Shown here piece after piece: positions 1-10,089 of a DNA stretch of 64,000 bases. The position numbers and the translations under genes were made by a program. Source of the DNA: Pseudoalteromonas phenolica (GTDB taxonomy: Bacteria > Pseudomonadota > Gammaproteobacteria > Enterobacterales > Alteromonadaceae); assembly GCF_005876835.1 (NCBI RefSeq), contig NZ_PPSW01000002.1:1-64000 (forward strand). Direction: 5' to 3'. Below the pieces are notes generated by a model. It was not told the origin of the DNA. It saw nothing but the letters and a program-made list of their open reading frames with translations, and ran no database searches. Within the stretch, counting starts at the first letter, position 1. Each line of letters starts with the position of its first letter.

Positions 1-29
1 TTGTCATTAACCCTTTGCACGTAAAGTAT

Positions 30-146
30 TTCCTGGTGACTATAGCGTTTTGGAACCACCTGATCCCATGCCGAACTCAGAAGTGAAACGAAACAGCGTC
101 GATGATAGTGTGGGTCTCCCATGTGAAAGTAGAACATCGCCAGCAC
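30..146 (+). rRNA. rrf: 5S ribosomal RNA, first tandem copy
   Basis: This is a 5S rRNA gene at the end of an rRNA operon whose 16S and 23S genes lie before the window. The core matches the second copy at 187-304 almost base for base, including the conserved CCGAACTCAGAAGTGAAACG loop. It differs at the two ends: the terminal helix keeps about four solid pairs (33-36 with 140-143), then a C-C mismatch, whereas copy two has seven. Ends are estimated from the helix. Confidence 0.9.
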
Positions 147-186
147 CTATTTAAAGAAATAAGAATACAAACAAATTCAAAGAATT

Positions 187-304
187 TGCTTGGTGACCAT
201 AGCGTTTTGGAACCACCTGATTCCATGCCGAACTCAGAAGTGAAACGAAACAGCGTCGATGATAGTGTGGGTCTCCCATGTGAAAGTAGAACATTGCTAA
301 GCGC
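187..304 (+). rRNA. rrf: 5S ribosomal RNA, second tandem copy
   Basis: This is the second 5S rRNA gene, about 40 nt after the first and followed at once by a rho-independent terminator. The terminal helix is good: TGCTTGG at 187-193 pairs with CTAAGCG at 297-303, including two G-U pairs. It probably arose by local duplication at the end of the operon. Ends are inferred from the helix, so a base or two of error is possible. Confidence 0.93.
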
Positions 305-312
305 CAAATTTT

Positions 313-342
313 AACCCCAACTCAAATGAGTTGGGGTTTTTT
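313..342 (+). terminator. rRNA operon terminator
   Basis: AACCCCAACTC and GAGTTGGGGTT form a strong stem with a short loop, followed by a T run. It sits 8 nt after the second 5S gene and ends the rRNA operon. Confidence 0.93.
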
Positions 343-445
343 CGTTTTCAGCCTTAAAAATTAAATATCAAATTATCATTCACTTTTCATATAAACATAG
401 TGATAATCCCACCTCACAAACCGCGAGCAAAATTAAAAGGTCACA

Positions 446-925
446 ATGAACTATATTCCCCTTAATGAATTCAAAAAGGCTTGGGTGTTTAGGCATCAAG
501 ACTTGGAAATTGCCCCGACTGATCTTGAAAAGATTAAACTAATGTCTCCGACACGTTCAGCAGTACTTTGGTCTACCATGGTTAGTCGTGAAAAAGATCA
601 TCCAGACTTCTTCACAGAAAATGAATGGGCTGGGCAAGCAAGTTCATGGCAAGAGAATTTGAACTGGGAAAAAGACTGGGAGGCAGGTTTAGAAGAGCTA
701 CCAGAGGCCATAAATGAATTTCTAAAGTGGGAAAACAATACAACGGTCTATTTTTGCTTAAATAGAGACTGTGTGATTGAAACTCAGTTTGATGTTTTCA
801 AACGCTGTTGGCAAAACTTTATGTTCCTTACCGATGGTTGTTTATTACTTGGTAAAAAGCGCGATACAGTTGCACAGTTCTTAGAAAATGGTGATGTTAA
901 ACTGGGTAATAAACCTAAGGGCTAG
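446..925 (+). CDS. DUF2947 family protein
   Basis: This 159-residue soluble protein resembles DUF2947 proteins of Vibrio, Shewanella and Pseudoalteromonas, judging by the MNYIPL start, the NNTTVYFC stretch near residue 97 and the FKRCWQNF segment near residue 117. No function is established for the family to my knowledge. It has no signal peptide or membrane segment, and it is rich in Trp and acidic residues. The ATG follows AAAAGGTCACA, an acceptable ribosome binding site. It stands alone after the rRNA terminator, about 50 nt before the next gene. The family call is from memory. Confidence 0.8.
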   Translation: MNYIPLNEFKKAWVFRHQDLEIAPTDLEKIKLMSPTRSAVLWSTMVSREKDHPDFFTENEWAGQASSWQENLNWEKDWEAGLEELPEAINEFLKWENNTTVYFCLNRDCVIETQFDVFKRCWQNFMFLTDGCLLLGKKRDTVAQFLENGDVKLGNKPKG

Positions 926-974
926 CAGTAATACGTTGCACATGCTATAAAAACTGCAGTAACCAAAGAAGGGG

Positions 975-1595
975 ATGGTAGTGCAGAGTGTGCAACAAGC
1001 TCAGCTATGGAACGATGAAAAAGAGCGGTTAATGTTTGCTGAGCTGGTTAATGTTTTCTACGCCAGAGAAATTCCAGCGCTTGCTGCTGTTCATAATGAC
1101 CAGAAACTACGTAAATCATTAGCCAGTTTACCCTTCTATGTTGAACGCGCTGCACGGCATATAGTGCAAGGTGATATTCCGCTAGAGTTAGATTCACAAA
1201 ATGGTGGTTGGCTTGCACCTCAGAAAAAGCTACCCTCTCAAGATCTAGAGCAAAACGCTTCATTTTATAAAAAACATGCTAAAACAGGATTAGTAATTCC
1301 TGTGCTAAAAGAGCATACGGGTTATCAGTCTTTGACCTTAGACTGTATTGATCAAGTTGACAAAAATAGTTTTCATAGCAACTTAAGTGGATGGTTTTTC
1401 TTTTCTGGGGCCTCCCAATCCAACCCTAATCTACAAGTGCTAAAGCCAAGCAAACAGGTCATGACAGCAGCTTGTTGTGGTCATCAATGGCAATTTAATA
1501 AAGCAGTGCCTCCTAGAAGGCTTAGTTTGCGCGAGATGCTATTAGCCAGTATGATCAATTGGAAAAATGTTCGTTCTATAAAACGTAATGTTTGA
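975..1595 (+). CDS. Uncharacterised protein preceding ftsB
   Basis: I do not recognise this 206-residue protein. It is predicted soluble, without signal peptide or membrane helix. Visible features are an Arg/His-rich helix near residues 55-65, a WFFFSG stretch near residue 140, and an ACCGHQW motif near residue 166 that could bind a metal but is not a known signature. The ATG at 975 follows GAAGGGG. The stop overlaps the most upstream possible ftsB start by 4 nt, so the two genes may be translationally coupled. The reading frame is clearly coding, but the function is unknown. Confidence 0.75.
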   Translation: MVVQSVQQAQLWNDEKERLMFAELVNVFYAREIPALAAVHNDQKLRKSLASLPFYVERAARHIVQGDIPLELDSQNGGWLAPQKKLPSQDLEQNASFYKKHAKTGLVIPVLKEHTGYQSLTLDCIDQVDKNSFHSNLSGWFFFSGASQSNPNLQVLKPSKQVMTAACCGHQWQFNKAVPPRRLSLREMLLASMINWKNVRSIKRNV

Positions 1596-1621
1596 TTAAT
1601 TTGTTATTGGGAAGTGCAGTT

Positions 1622-1897
1622 TTGCGTATATTTCAGTTTCTACTTTTTAGCCTTGCGCTATTTCTTCAGTATAAATTTTGGTTTGGCCATAATGGTATGC
1701 AAGATTATACGCGCTTGAAAAGTGTTGTAGACACGCATGAGATAGCGAATGATAAATTAATTAAACGAAATAAGCTATTAAAAGCAGATATTGACGATCT
1801 TAAACTTGGTTTAGAAGGCGTTGAAGAAAGAGCAAGACATGAGCTTGGTATGATCAAGCCAAATGAAACCTTCATTAGAGTCTTACCGAATAAATAA
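1622..1897 (+). CDS. ftsB: Cell division protein FtsB
   Basis: FtsB is a small bitopic inner-membrane protein that forms the FtsQLB complex and helps activate septal peptidoglycan synthesis. The sequence shows an N-terminal membrane helix ending in QYKFWFG, a coiled coil at about residues 28-65, and the family-typical ERARHELGM near the C terminus. I chose TTG at 1622 because GGGAAG lies 7 nt upstream and the product (91 residues) then begins MRIFQF, as in homologues. TTG at 1592, overlapping the previous stop, is the alternative. ispD follows one base after the stop, the usual gammaproteobacterial order. Confidence 0.9.
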   Translation: MRIFQFLLFSLALFLQYKFWFGHNGMQDYTRLKSVVDTHEIANDKLIKRNKLLKADIDDLKLGLEGVEERARHELGMIKPNETFIRVLPNK

Positions 1898-1898
1898 C

Positions 1899-2597
1899 AT
1901 GAATAATTCTCCTATTATTGCTGCTGTTGTACCAGCTGCAGGTGTTGGCAGCCGTATGCAAGCTGAGATCCCAAAGCAGTATTTAAAAATAAATAATAAG
2001 TCTATTTTAGAGCACACAGTGGATAAACTCAGCTCTATGAGTGAGCTTAGCACCATCATGTTAGCGATTAATCCTGAAGATACGCTATTTAATTCTCAAC
2101 AGTTTAGTACGACCAAAGTGAAAACTACTGAAGGTGGTAAAGAGCGAGCAGATTCAGTTTTAAATGCACTAAATGCACTTGAGACGCTAAACCCTGATTG
2201 GGTTTTGGTACACGATGCTGCAAGACCAATAGTGCAAATCGAAGATATACAAAGGTTGATTGCTAGCTGCTTTGAAAATCAAGAAGGCGGTATACTTGCA
2301 GCTAAGGTCAAAGACACCATTAAACGTGGTCAGCAGTATAGCGAAGAGACCGTACCTCGTGCCGAATTATGGCAGGCACTTACACCTCAGTTATTTCCCT
2401 ATCAGGCGCTAAAAGATGCTCTGAAGACTTGTTTATCTGAATCAAAACTTATTACGGATGAAGCTTCAGCTATGGAGCTACAAGGTAAGCCAGTGTTACT
2501 CGTTGAAGGTCGCAGTGATAATATTAAAATTACCACGCCAGAAGATTTACGCTTAGCCGCGTTTTTACTAAAAGAGCAGGAAGAAGAAAATGATTAG
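1899..2597 (+). CDS. ispD: 2-C-methyl-D-erythritol 4-phosphate cytidylyltransferase
   Basis: IspD joins CTP and methylerythritol 4-phosphate to make CDP-methylerythritol in the non-mevalonate isoprenoid pathway. The glycosyltransferase-like nucleotide-binding motif PAAGVGSRM lies near residue 13, followed by PKQYL and the VHDAARP motif near residue 105. The length of 232 residues matches E. coli IspD (236). The ATG at 1899 was chosen over an in-frame ATG at 1863 that would lie inside ftsB and add 12 non-homologous residues. It overlaps ispF by 8 nt, so the two pathway enzymes are probably coupled. Confidence 0.96.
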   Translation: MNNSPIIAAVVPAAGVGSRMQAEIPKQYLKINNKSILEHTVDKLSSMSELSTIMLAINPEDTLFNSQQFSTTKVKTTEGGKERADSVLNALNALETLNPDWVLVHDAARPIVQIEDIQRLIASCFENQEGGILAAKVKDTIKRGQQYSEETVPRAELWQALTPQLFPYQALKDALKTCLSESKLITDEASAMELQGKPVLLVEGRSDNIKITTPEDLRLAAFLLKEQEEEND

Positions 2598-3066
2598 AAT
2601 TGGTCACGGTTTTGATGTGCATAAATTCGGTGGTGAAGGCCCGTTAACGATCTGCGGCGAGAAAATTCCTTTTCAGCAAGGCTTTATTGCACACTCAGAT
2701 GGTGATGTTGCCATTCATGCTTTATGTGATGCTTTGCTCGGTGCAATGGCACTTGGCGACATTGGCAAACACTTCCCAGATACGTCTGCTGAGTTTGAAA
2801 ATATAGATAGTCGTATTTTGCTCAGACAAGTGATGGAACAGGTTACAGAGCTTGGTTATAGGCTAGGTAACTGCGATGTCACTATTGTTGCGCAAGCCCC
2901 AAAGATGCGACCGCATATTGATAACATGCGTACCAACATTGCTGCTGATTGCCAAGCAGAACTGACCCAGGTGAATGTGAAAGCTACAACGACAGAAAAA
3001 CTGGGTTTCGAAGGCCGAAAAGAAGGTATTTCAGCCCATGCAGTTGTGTTATTGGTTAAAGCATAA
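2590..3066 (+). CDS. ispF: 2-C-methyl-D-erythritol 2,4-cyclodiphosphate synthase
   Basis: IspF cyclises CDP-methylerythritol 2-phosphate to methylerythritol cyclodiphosphate and releases CMP; family members are zinc-dependent homotrimers. The metal-binding IGHGFDVH motif is at residues 3-10, and the HSDGDV motif is near residue 36. The [15 protein letters not shown] stretch near the C terminus is typical. At 158 residues it has the family length. It overlaps ispD at its start and shares one base with the truD start, so the genes lie in one tight operon. Confidence 0.97.
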   Translation: MIRIGHGFDVHKFGGEGPLTICGEKIPFQQGFIAHSDGDVAIHALCDALLGAMALGDIGKHFPDTSAEFENIDSRILLRQVMEQVTELGYRLGNCDVTIVAQAPKMRPHIDNMRTNIAADCQAELTQVNVKATTTEKLGFEGRKEGISAHAVVLLVKA

Positions 3067-4094
3067 TGGAATTGCATTATCTGTATGGCAAGCCTGAAGC
3101 TGTCGCTGACTTTAAAAGTCAGCCAGAAGACTTCATTGTTGATGAAATACTTGATATCGAACTGACCGGCGAAGGTGAACATGTCTGTTTGCATATTATT
3201 AAAAAGCAGATAAACACGTTAGATGTCGCTAAAAAAATCGCAAAACAAGCTGGAACACATGTAAAAAATGTCAGCTATGCGGGACTCAAAGATCGCCACG
3301 GTGTTTGCAGTCAGTGGTTTAGTGTCCCTGTTCCTATCAAGAAAGACGTTGATTTTACCGAACTAAACGATGACTTTATTTTTGTTGCTCAGCAAAAGCG
3401 CCATAATCGAAAACTAAGAACAGGCTGTCACTCAGGTAATCGCTTTACGATCACACTAAGAAACATCGATAAGCCATTAGATATTTTGTCACGTATTAAT
3501 GCAGTACGTCAGGGCGTGCCAAACTATTTTGGTGAACAACGCTTTGGCCATGATGGTCACAATCTTACTATGGCTGAGCGCATGTTTGCGGGTGAACATA
3601 TTCGCGACAGAAAATTACGTAGTATTGTTATTTCTGCTGCGCGCTCGCACATATTCAATCAACTTGTGAGTATGCGAGTAGAAGAACATGGCTTAGCTAA
3701 GACCTGGCATAGAGAAATCTTTATGCTAGAAGGCTCTAATGCGTTCTTTGAAGATGATATCAGCGATGAGAACATAGCAAGGTTAACCTCTGGAGACATT
3801 TGTTTATCGGCGCCTCTGGTCGGTAAAGGTGAAAAAGGGTTAATTGCGCAAGAAAAAGAGTTTCTTGAAGCCTTTAGTGCTTGGCATCATGGTCTTGCCG
3901 AATTAGGATTAAAAAATGAGCGCCGCGCTCTAAGATTGATCCCCATAGATTTAGAAGTGAAAACCTTGTCATCAGACAGTATCGAATTACGCTTTGCATT
4001 ACCTAAAGGGACATTCGCCACAGCAGTACTTAGAGAGCTTGTTAATTACGTTGATGTGAATAAAAGCGCATTTGCAAATAAGGAAGAACGATGA
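3066..4094 (+). CDS. truD: tRNA pseudouridine(13) synthase TruD
   Basis: TruD converts uridine 13 of tRNA-Glu to pseudouridine. The catalytic aspartate lies in GLKDRHG near residue 80, and [11 protein letters not shown] near residue 152 and RALR near the C terminus are family features. At 342 residues the length agrees with the family (E. coli 349). The start codon overlaps the ispF stop (TAATG), and the stop overlaps the surE start (ATGA), a compact arrangement kept across gammaproteobacteria. Confidence 0.96.
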   Translation: MELHYLYGKPEAVADFKSQPEDFIVDEILDIELTGEGEHVCLHIIKKQINTLDVAKKIAKQAGTHVKNVSYAGLKDRHGVCSQWFSVPVPIKKDVDFTELNDDFIFVAQQKRHNRKLRTGCHSGNRFTITLRNIDKPLDILSRINAVRQGVPNYFGEQRFGHDGHNLTMAERMFAGEHIRDRKLRSIVISAARSHIFNQLVSMRVEEHGLAKTWHREIFMLEGSNAFFEDDISDENIARLTSGDICLSAPLVGKGEKGLIAQEKEFLEAFSAWHHGLAELGLKNERRALRLIPIDLEVKTLSSDSIELRFALPKGTFATAVLRELVNYVDVNKSAFANKEER

Positions 4095-4840
4095 AGATTT
4101 TACTCAGTAACGACGATGGAGTTCATGCAAAAGGGATCTCTGTATTGTATGAAGCCTTGAGCAAAATTGCCGATGTGACCGTTATTGCCCCAGACAGAAA
4201 CTGTAGTGGCGCAAGTAACTCTTTGACTTTGTTAAATCCATTGCGTGCAACACAATTAGAAAATGGTTTTTACTCAGTTAATGGCACGCCGACAGATTGC
4301 GTTCATCTTGGTGTAAACCAGCTTTTAGATGAAGAGCCTGACCTAGTTGTGGCAGGTATTAACAACGGGGCTAACTTGGGTGATGATACACTTTATTCAG
4401 GTACTGTAGCAGCAGCCACAGAAGGGCGTCATTTAGGGTTGCCAGCAATTGCAGTTTCTCTTTGCTCAAAAAAAGAAGCCCATTACGAAACCGCAGCTGA
4501 AGTGGCGGTGCAAATAATTAAACAATTAAGCTCCCATCCGCTTCCTAAAGATCAAATTATCAATATTAATGTGCCAGATATTCCTTTAGCAGAGTTAAAA
4601 GGGGTTAAGGTAACGCGTTTAGGCGCACGTCATAAAGCCGACACCATGACTGAACAAATTGATCCTTGGGGGCGAAGTGTTTTTTGGTATGGCTCACTTG
4701 GCTCTGAAAGTGATGCAGGCGAAGGCACTGACTTCTATGCTGTAAATCAGGGCTATGCTGCAGTGACACCACTTAAGGTTGATATGACAGCGCATGAGAG
4801 TATCGATGCAATGTCTTCTTGGCTGGAAGGAGCTAACTAA
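4091..4840 (+). CDS. surE: 5'/3'-nucleotidase SurE
   Basis: SurE is a metal-dependent phosphatase acting on nucleoside 5'- and 3'-monophosphates and short polyphosphate, linked to stationary-phase survival. The N-terminal LSNDDGV supplies the metal-binding aspartates, with GTPTDCV near residue 65 and [18 protein letters not shown] around residues 89-106. Length is 249 residues (E. coli 253). It overlaps truD by 4 nt and is followed directly by pcm; truD-surE-pcm-nlpD-rpoS is a classic conserved cluster. Confidence 0.97.
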   Translation: MKILLSNDDGVHAKGISVLYEALSKIADVTVIAPDRNCSGASNSLTLLNPLRATQLENGFYSVNGTPTDCVHLGVNQLLDEEPDLVVAGINNGANLGDDTLYSGTVAAATEGRHLGLPAIAVSLCSKKEAHYETAAEVAVQIIKQLSSHPLPKDQIININVPDIPLAELKGVKVTRLGARHKADTMTEQIDPWGRSVFWYGSLGSESDAGEGTDFYAVNQGYAAVTPLKVDMTAHESIDAMSSWLEGAN

Positions 4841-5482
4841 GTGCTTGGCAACTATGCCCGTAGTGCAGATGCTTTAGCTGAGCAATTAAAAGCATCGGGA
4901 GTACAAGATAAAAAGGTGCTACAGGTAATCAAAGATACCCCTCGACACCTTTTTATCGATGACGTGTTAAAACACAAAGCCTATGAAAATACCGCATTGC
5001 CAATTGGTAATGGACAAACTATTTCTCAGCCTTTTATTGTTGCAAAGATGACAGAAATTTTGCGACAAGTTGGCGTCAAAGGTAAGGTGCTCGAGATAGG
5101 CACAGGCTCTGGCTACCAAAGTGCGGTGTTAGCACAAGTGTTCGAACAGGTGTTCAGCGTTGAGCGAATTAAATCACTGCAGTGGCAAGCAAAGCGACGT
5201 TTACATCAACTAGATTTATACAATGTCTCCATGAAACATGGTGATGGTTGGCAAGGTTGGCAAACGAAAGGGCCATTTTCTGGGATTATTGTCACGGCAG
5301 CGGCAAAATCACTACCTCAAGCTTTACTTGAACAACTCGAAGACGATGGCGCTTTATTGCTTCCCATAGGTGAAGAAGAACAAGTATTAACGCTTGTGGT
5401 GCGAAAAGGCGAGCAATTTATAGAGCATAAAATGGCACCAGTACGCTTTGTCCCGTTAATAGCGGGAGAAATTTCACTATGA
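4841..5482 (+). CDS. pcm: Protein-L-isoaspartate O-methyltransferase
   Basis: Pcm methylates the abnormal carboxyl of L-isoaspartyl residues with S-adenosylmethionine, starting repair of aged proteins. The SAM-binding motif EIGTGSGYQSAVLA is near residue 84; TISQPFIVAKMTE near residue 57 and the C-terminal VRFVPL are typical. The GTG start directly after the surE stop is supported by AAGGAG at 4827-4832, 8 nt upstream. Length is 213 residues (E. coli 208). Linkage with surE, nlpD and rpoS fits a stationary-phase repair role. Confidence 0.96.
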   Translation: MLGNYARSADALAEQLKASGVQDKKVLQVIKDTPRHLFIDDVLKHKAYENTALPIGNGQTISQPFIVAKMTEILRQVGVKGKVLEIGTGSGYQSAVLAQVFEQVFSVERIKSLQWQAKRRLHQLDLYNVSMKHGDGWQGWQTKGPFSGIIVTAAAKSLPQALLEQLEDDGALLLPIGEEEQVLTLVVRKGEQFIEHKMAPVRFVPLIAGEISL

Positions 5483-5549
5483 CCTTGCCTAACCTCTTCT
5501 TATCTTGTTATTTTTAATAAGTTAATCGTCAACTTTACTGGGTAAATGA

Positions 5550-6371
5550 ATGCAAGCAGTGAACATGTTCATTATTTTGTTACTAATTGTGTTCATTGCA
5601 GGATGCTCATCAACGCACACACCTGCCCCCGTCACTTCTTTGACTTATGCTGATTCATTATCATCAAGAAAAATCATCATCAGAAACAATCGGTACACGG
5701 TGCAAAAAGGCGATACGCTGTTTGCCATTGCTTTTACCGCTAACAGGGACGTGCGTACGATTGCAGCCCTAAATAATATCAAACCACCATACACAATTTT
5801 TCCAGGTCAAAAGTTAGTACTAGCTAAACCTAAAACGCGCAATAAAAAAAGCACTCCACGCAAAGTTGTTAAAACAGAGACTATTGATAAGAAACAAAAA
5901 AATAACAACTTGGTAAAAAAAGATCTTGCGAAGCCAAAACAACGGGAGTATGTTCAAAAACAAGCCACTCAAAAAGTAAACACAGCAGCATCGAAAAAGA
6001 ATGGCAAAATTGATTGGCAATGGCCGGCTCAAGGGCAAATAACCAAGCGCTTTTCTAACAAAGAGCAAGGTTATAAAGGCTTGCAGATCAAAAACAAATT
6101 AGGAACATCAGTAAGTGCGGCAGCAGCAGGGACAGTCGTATACGCAGGAAGCGCGTTGAGAGGGTATGGTAATTTAATCATCCTGAAACACAGTGATGAT
6201 TACCTAAGTGCCTATGCTCACAACGATCGACTACTTGTTCGGGAGCAGCAAAAAGTTAAAGCTGGGCAGAAAATTGCCGAAATGGGAAATACGGATGCAA
6301 CGCAAACGGCTTTGAGGTTTGAGATTCGCTTTAAAGGCCAAGCGGTAAATCCAAAGAAGTACTTACCCTGA
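5550..6371 (+). CDS. nlpD: Lipoprotein with LysM and M23 domains, NlpD-type murein hydrolase activator
   Basis: NlpD is an outer-membrane lipoprotein that activates the AmiC amidase at the division septum. The signal sequence ends in the lipobox IAGC (Cys19). A LysM domain follows at about residues 47-92 (YTVQKGDTLFAIAF), then a basic, low-complexity linker rich in Lys, Gln and Asn (about 95-150), then a LytM/M23 domain. That domain lacks most zinc ligands, as expected for an activator rather than an active peptidase. Length is 273 residues. It lies 67 nt after pcm and just before rpoS; in E. coli an rpoS promoter lies inside nlpD. Confidence 0.94.
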   Translation: MQAVNMFIILLLIVFIAGCSSTHTPAPVTSLTYADSLSSRKIIIRNNRYTVQKGDTLFAIAFTANRDVRTIAALNNIKPPYTIFPGQKLVLAKPKTRNKKSTPRKVVKTETIDKKQKNNNLVKKDLAKPKQREYVQKQATQKVNTAASKKNGKIDWQWPAQGQITKRFSNKEQGYKGLQIKNKLGTSVSAAAAGTVVYAGSALRGYGNLIILKHSDDYLSAYAHNDRLLVREQQKVKAGQKIAEMGNTDATQTALRFEIRFKGQAVNPKKYLP

Positions 6372-6430
6372 ATGCTTTTATTACTGACTGTATGATGGAT
6401 TAATACCACTCACTCTCTTGGGAGGATGAT

Positions 6431-7414
6431 ATGGCTCAAACAGCAAAGAAAGAGACTAAGAAACTAGTTACTGCAGAAGCTGAAGTTGAAGAAGCAGTAA
6501 TAGATGACGAAAAAATGGAACTTTTGGAAGATGTCGAAACGGAAGATGATGTTTTTGCAAAAGAAGAAACCGTTAAGAATTTAGATGCAACCCAGTTGTA
6601 TTTAGGCGAAATTGGTTTTTCCCCTCTATTAAGTGCCGAAGAAGAAGTTTATTTCGCGCGTAAAGCACTTAAAGGCTGTGAGGCTTCTCGCAAACGCATG
6701 ATCGAAAGTAACTTGAGATTAGTGGTTAAAATTGCCCGTCGCTACAATAATCGTGGCCTTGCACTTCTTGATCTAATAGAAGAAGGTAATTTGGGCTTGA
6801 TCAGAGCGGTTGAAAAATTTGACCCAGAACGTGGCTTTCGCTTTTCAACTTATGCAACGTGGTGGATAAGACAAACCATCGAACGTGCGATTATGAATCA
6901 GACTCGTACGATTCGCCTTCCAATTCATGTTGTTAAAGAACTTAACGTATACCTTAGAACTGCGCGTGAACTGACACAAAAGTTAGATCATGAGCCTACC
7001 GCTGAAGAAATTGCAGAATGTCTTGATCGCCCAGTTGAAGACGTCACTAAAATGCTTCGCCTAAACGAAAAAATCACCTCTGTTGATACGCCAATAGGCG
7101 GTGAGAATGATAAAGCGTTACTAGATATTATTGCTGATGAAAAGGGTCATGGCCCTGAGAATGAAGTACAAAGTAATGATATCAATAAGCACATTGTGGA
7201 TTGGCTTGGTGAGCTAAACCCTAAACAACGTGAAGTGTTAGCAAGACGTTTTGGTTTACTTGGATATGAACCTTCAACATTAGAAGATGTAGGCAGAGAA
7301 ATTGGTTTAACACGCGAGCGTGTAAGACAAATTCAAGTTGAAGCCCTTAGACGTTTAAAAGATATTCTGCAGCATGAAGGTTTAAATATTGATAGCTTAT
7401 TCGAGCAGCAATAA
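6431..7414 (+). CDS. rpoS: RNA polymerase sigma factor RpoS
   Basis: RpoS is the general stress and stationary-phase sigma factor. The acidic N-terminal 45 residues precede region 1.2 ([17 protein letters not shown]), region 2 with [18 protein letters not shown] and the -10 recognition [16 protein letters not shown], region 3, and the region 4 helix-turn-helix with TRERVRQIQ. At 327 residues it is full length (E. coli 330). The ATG follows GGGAGGATGAT, a strong ribosome binding site. A palindromic terminator follows and is shared with convergent mutS. Confidence 0.97.
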   Translation: MAQTAKKETKKLVTAEAEVEEAVIDDEKMELLEDVETEDDVFAKEETVKNLDATQLYLGEIGFSPLLSAEEEVYFARKALKGCEASRKRMIESNLRLVVKIARRYNNRGLALLDLIEEGNLGLIRAVEKFDPERGFRFSTYATWWIRQTIERAIMNQTRTIRLPIHVVKELNVYLRTARELTQKLDHEPTAEEIAECLDRPVEDVTKMLRLNEKITSVDTPIGGENDKALLDIIADEKGHGPENEVQSNDINKHIVDWLGELNPKQREVLARRFGLLGYEPSTLEDVGREIGLTRERVRQIQVEALRRLKDILQHEGLNIDSLFEQQ

Positions 7415-7424
7415 GCTTAATTTA

Positions 7425-7464
7425 ATAATAAAAAACCACTTCAATTGAAGTGGTTTTTTATTAT
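7425..7464. terminator. Bidirectional terminator between rpoS and mutS
   Basis: A near-perfect palindrome centred at 7444/7445 (AAAAACCACTTCAATT and its complement) has an A run on one side and a T run on the other. It can therefore terminate both rpoS (plus) and mutS (minus). Confidence 0.92.
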
Positions 7465-7478
7465 TTATAATTGACTGA

Positions 7479-10070
7479 TTAATTGAGTAAGCCTTTTAAT
7501 TTATAGAGTATCTCATGTGCCTGGCGTGGAGTCAGATCATCAGGGTCAATTTGCGCAAGTTGTAGTTCAACTTCAGACTCTTGCATAACCGGCTCTAATG
7601 GTAACTGACCTTGTGAGTGAGCGGTTGGCTTTTGTTCATCAATCACACTTTCATGTTGCTCAAGGCGTTTTAACTTTTCTTTCGCCATGGCTAGAACAGG
7701 TTTTGGTACACCCGCGAGTCCTGCAACTTGCAAACCAAAGCTTTTACTCGCAGCACCATCTAAGACCGTGTGCTTAAAGGCAATGGTATCATTGTGTTCT
7801 ACCGCATCTAAATGCACGTTTACAAGCCCTGTCTGTTGTTCTGCAAGCTCCGTTAGCTCAAAGTAATGAGTCGCAAAGAGGGTTTTAGCATTGAGCTTGC
7901 TTGCTAGGTAATCAGCGGTTGCATAGGCCAAAGATAAACCATCGTAGGTGCTGGTACCACGGCCGATTTCATCCATTAACACCAATGAGTTCTCGGTCGC
8001 ATTGTTAAGTATCGTGGCGGTCTCGGTCATTTCTACCATGAAGGTTGAACGACCTGAAGCAAGATCATCACTCGCGCCAATACGTGTAAAGATACGGTCA
8101 ATGTGGCCGATACGCGCTTCACTTGCTGGTACATAAGAGCCAATGTGTGCCATTAAAGTGATAAGCGCAGTTTGACGCATATAAGTCGATTTACCACCCA
8201 TGTTAGGACCTGTAATGATCAACATTTTACGTTGTTCATTGAGTTTTACAGGGTTGGCAATGAATGGCTCTTGGCTAACATGTTCAACAACTGGGTGACG
8301 ACCATCAATGATGTCGATGCCACTCTCTAGCGTTAACTCAGGTTTGCAGTAGTCGAGCGTTTGTGCACGCTCAGCTAACGTATTTAATACGTCTAAGTCA
8401 GCGAGTGCTGCAGACATTAATTGTAGTTGCTCTAGGTAAGGCGCAATATATTCGAATAACTGCTCGTACAATTGTTTTTCAAGTGCAAGGGCTTTGCTCT
8501 GGCTGCCTAATACTTTGTCTTCATGTTCTTTCAGTTCAGGAATGATATAACGTTCATTATTTTTAAGCGTTTGGCGACGAATATATTCAGGTGGCACAAG
8601 GTGAGAGTTCGCGCGGCTGATTTCGATGTAAAAGCCATGCACCTTGTTGTAGCCAATCTTAAGTGTGCTGATCCCAGTACGTTCACGCTCACGTACTTCT
8701 AACTTCTCAAGAATATCTGTGGCACCTTGGCTCAGTGCTCGCCACTCATCAAGTTCAGCGTTATAACCAGTCGCAATTACACCGCCATCGCGGATCAGTA
8801 CGGGCGGATTATCAATAATCGCTTGCTCTAAGAGTGACTGTAGCTTAGGTAATACAGGAGATTGATCACAAATCAACTTTATACGTGGATCAGCTGCCTC
8901 ATTGAGTAAAGCATGCAGCGGTGCAAGGGCTTGTAAAGCACCGCGCAAACGCGTTAAATCGCGAGGACGGGCAGTGCATAGTGCAAGGCGCGCCACTACA
9001 CGCTCAATATCACCAATATGTCTTAAGCTGTCATAGAGCTCCATACAAATTTGGCTGTTGAGCAAGCTGGCAATGGCATTTAGTCGGGCATTTAATTCAT
9101 TGCGATCACGAACTGGTGTATGAATACGGCGCTTTAATAAACGCGAGCCCATTGGTGTCGCGGTTTTATCTAATACTTGCGCTAGGGTGTTTTCGAGCCC
9201 ACCTGATAGGTTGACTGTCAGCTCTAAGTTTTTACGCGTTGCCGCATCTAATATCACTGCATGTTCGTTTTTCTCAAGGGTAATGGCACGAATATGTGGC
9301 AGAGCAATGCGTTGTGTATCTTTAACATATTGCATCACACAGCCAGCAGCGATTAATCCTGTATGCGCTTTTTCAACGCCAAAGCCGATTAGATCTTGTG
9401 TACCAAACTGCTGGCAAAGCAAATGTTTAGCAGTATCTAAATCAAACTCCCAATCAGGACGACGACGACCGCCTTTGACTTGCTCAAGTAAAAATAGATT
9501 TTGGAATGACTCAGGGTAAAGTAATTCAGCGGGTTGCAAACGCTGTAGCGTCGAAACCAATGCTTCATCGGTGTTTAATTCAACAATGTTAAAACGGCCT
9601 GAGTTGATATCAAGATAAGCGACGCCATATTGGCCTTGTTTATTTTGATAAATGCTGGCAAGTAAGTTGTCTTGTCGCTCTTGCAATAAAGCTTCATCAC
9701 TGACTGTTCCCGGTGTGACAATACGCACCACTTTTCGCTCAACAGGCCCTTTGCTTGTAGCAGGATCGCCAACTTGCTCACAAATCGCCACTGACTCTCC
9801 CATTTGCACTAGGCGAGCAAGATAATTCTCTACCGCATGATAAGGTACACCGGCCATTGGAATAGGGGCGCCGCCCGCTTTACCACGATGAGTTTGTGAA
9901 ATATCGAGTAGTTGTGCGGCACGAATCGCATCATCAAAGAACAGTTCATAAAAGTCACCCATGCGATAAAACAGTAAAATGTCTTGATGATCTGCTTTGA
10001 TCCGCAGATATTGCTGCATCATGGGAGTTTGTTGTTTTATAGTATGTTCTGAATATAAATCTATCGACAT
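7479..10070 (-). CDS. mutS: DNA mismatch repair protein MutS
   Basis: MutS recognises mismatches and small loops and recruits MutL. The N-terminal mismatch-binding domain contains [11 protein letters not shown] near residue 38, with the Phe and Glu that contact the mismatch. The C-terminal ABC-type ATPase has Walker [14 protein letters not shown], Walker [14 protein letters not shown] and [11 protein letters not shown] chose the ATG at 10070, giving 863 residues starting MSIDLYSEH, because the extra 33 upstream residues do not resemble MutS. It diverges from pncC with 19 nt between the starts. Confidence 0.96.
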   Translation of the reverse strand: MSIDLYSEHTIKQQTPMMQQYLRIKADHQDILLFYRMGDFYELFFDDAIRAAQLLDISQTHRGKAGGAPIPMAGVPYHAVENYLARLVQMGESVAICEQVGDPATSKGPVERKVVRIVTPGTVSDEALLQERQDNLLASIYQNKQGQYGVAYLDINSGRFNIVELNTDEALVSTLQRLQPAELLYPESFQNLFLLEQVKGGRRRPDWEFDLDTAKHLLCQQFGTQDLIGFGVEKAHTGLIAAGCVMQYVKDTQRIALPHIRAITLEKNEHAVILDAATRKNLELTVNLSGGLENTLAQVLDKTATPMGSRLLKRRIHTPVRDRNELNARLNAIASLLNSQICMELYDSLRHIGDIERVVARLALCTARPRDLTRLRGALQALAPLHALLNEAADPRIKLICDQSPVLPKLQSLLEQAIIDNPPVLIRDGGVIATGYNAELDEWRALSQGATDILEKLEVRERERTGISTLKIGYNKVHGFYIEISRANSHLVPPEYIRRQTLKNNERYIIPELKEHEDKVLGSQSKALALEKQLYEQLFEYIAPYLEQLQLMSAALADLDVLNTLAERAQTLDYCKPELTLESGIDIIDGRHPVVEHVSQEPFIANPVKLNEQRKMLIITGPNMGGKSTYMRQTALITLMAHIGSYVPASEARIGHIDRIFTRIGASDDLASGRSTFMVEMTETATILNNATENSLVLMDEIGRGTSTYDGLSLAYATADYLASKLNAKTLFATHYFELTELAEQQTGLVNVHLDAVEHNDTIAFKHTVLDGAASKSFGLQVAGLAGVPKPVLAMAKEKLKRLEQHESVIDEQKPTAHSQGQLPLEPVMQESEVELQLAQIDPDDLTPRQAHEILYKLKGLLN

Positions 10071-10089
10071 GCAATGACCTAAAAGGATA

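Noticed and set aside
77..314. Open frames on both strands across the 5S genes
   Set aside because: They are chance frames in rRNA; the duplicated 5S sequence makes them look long.
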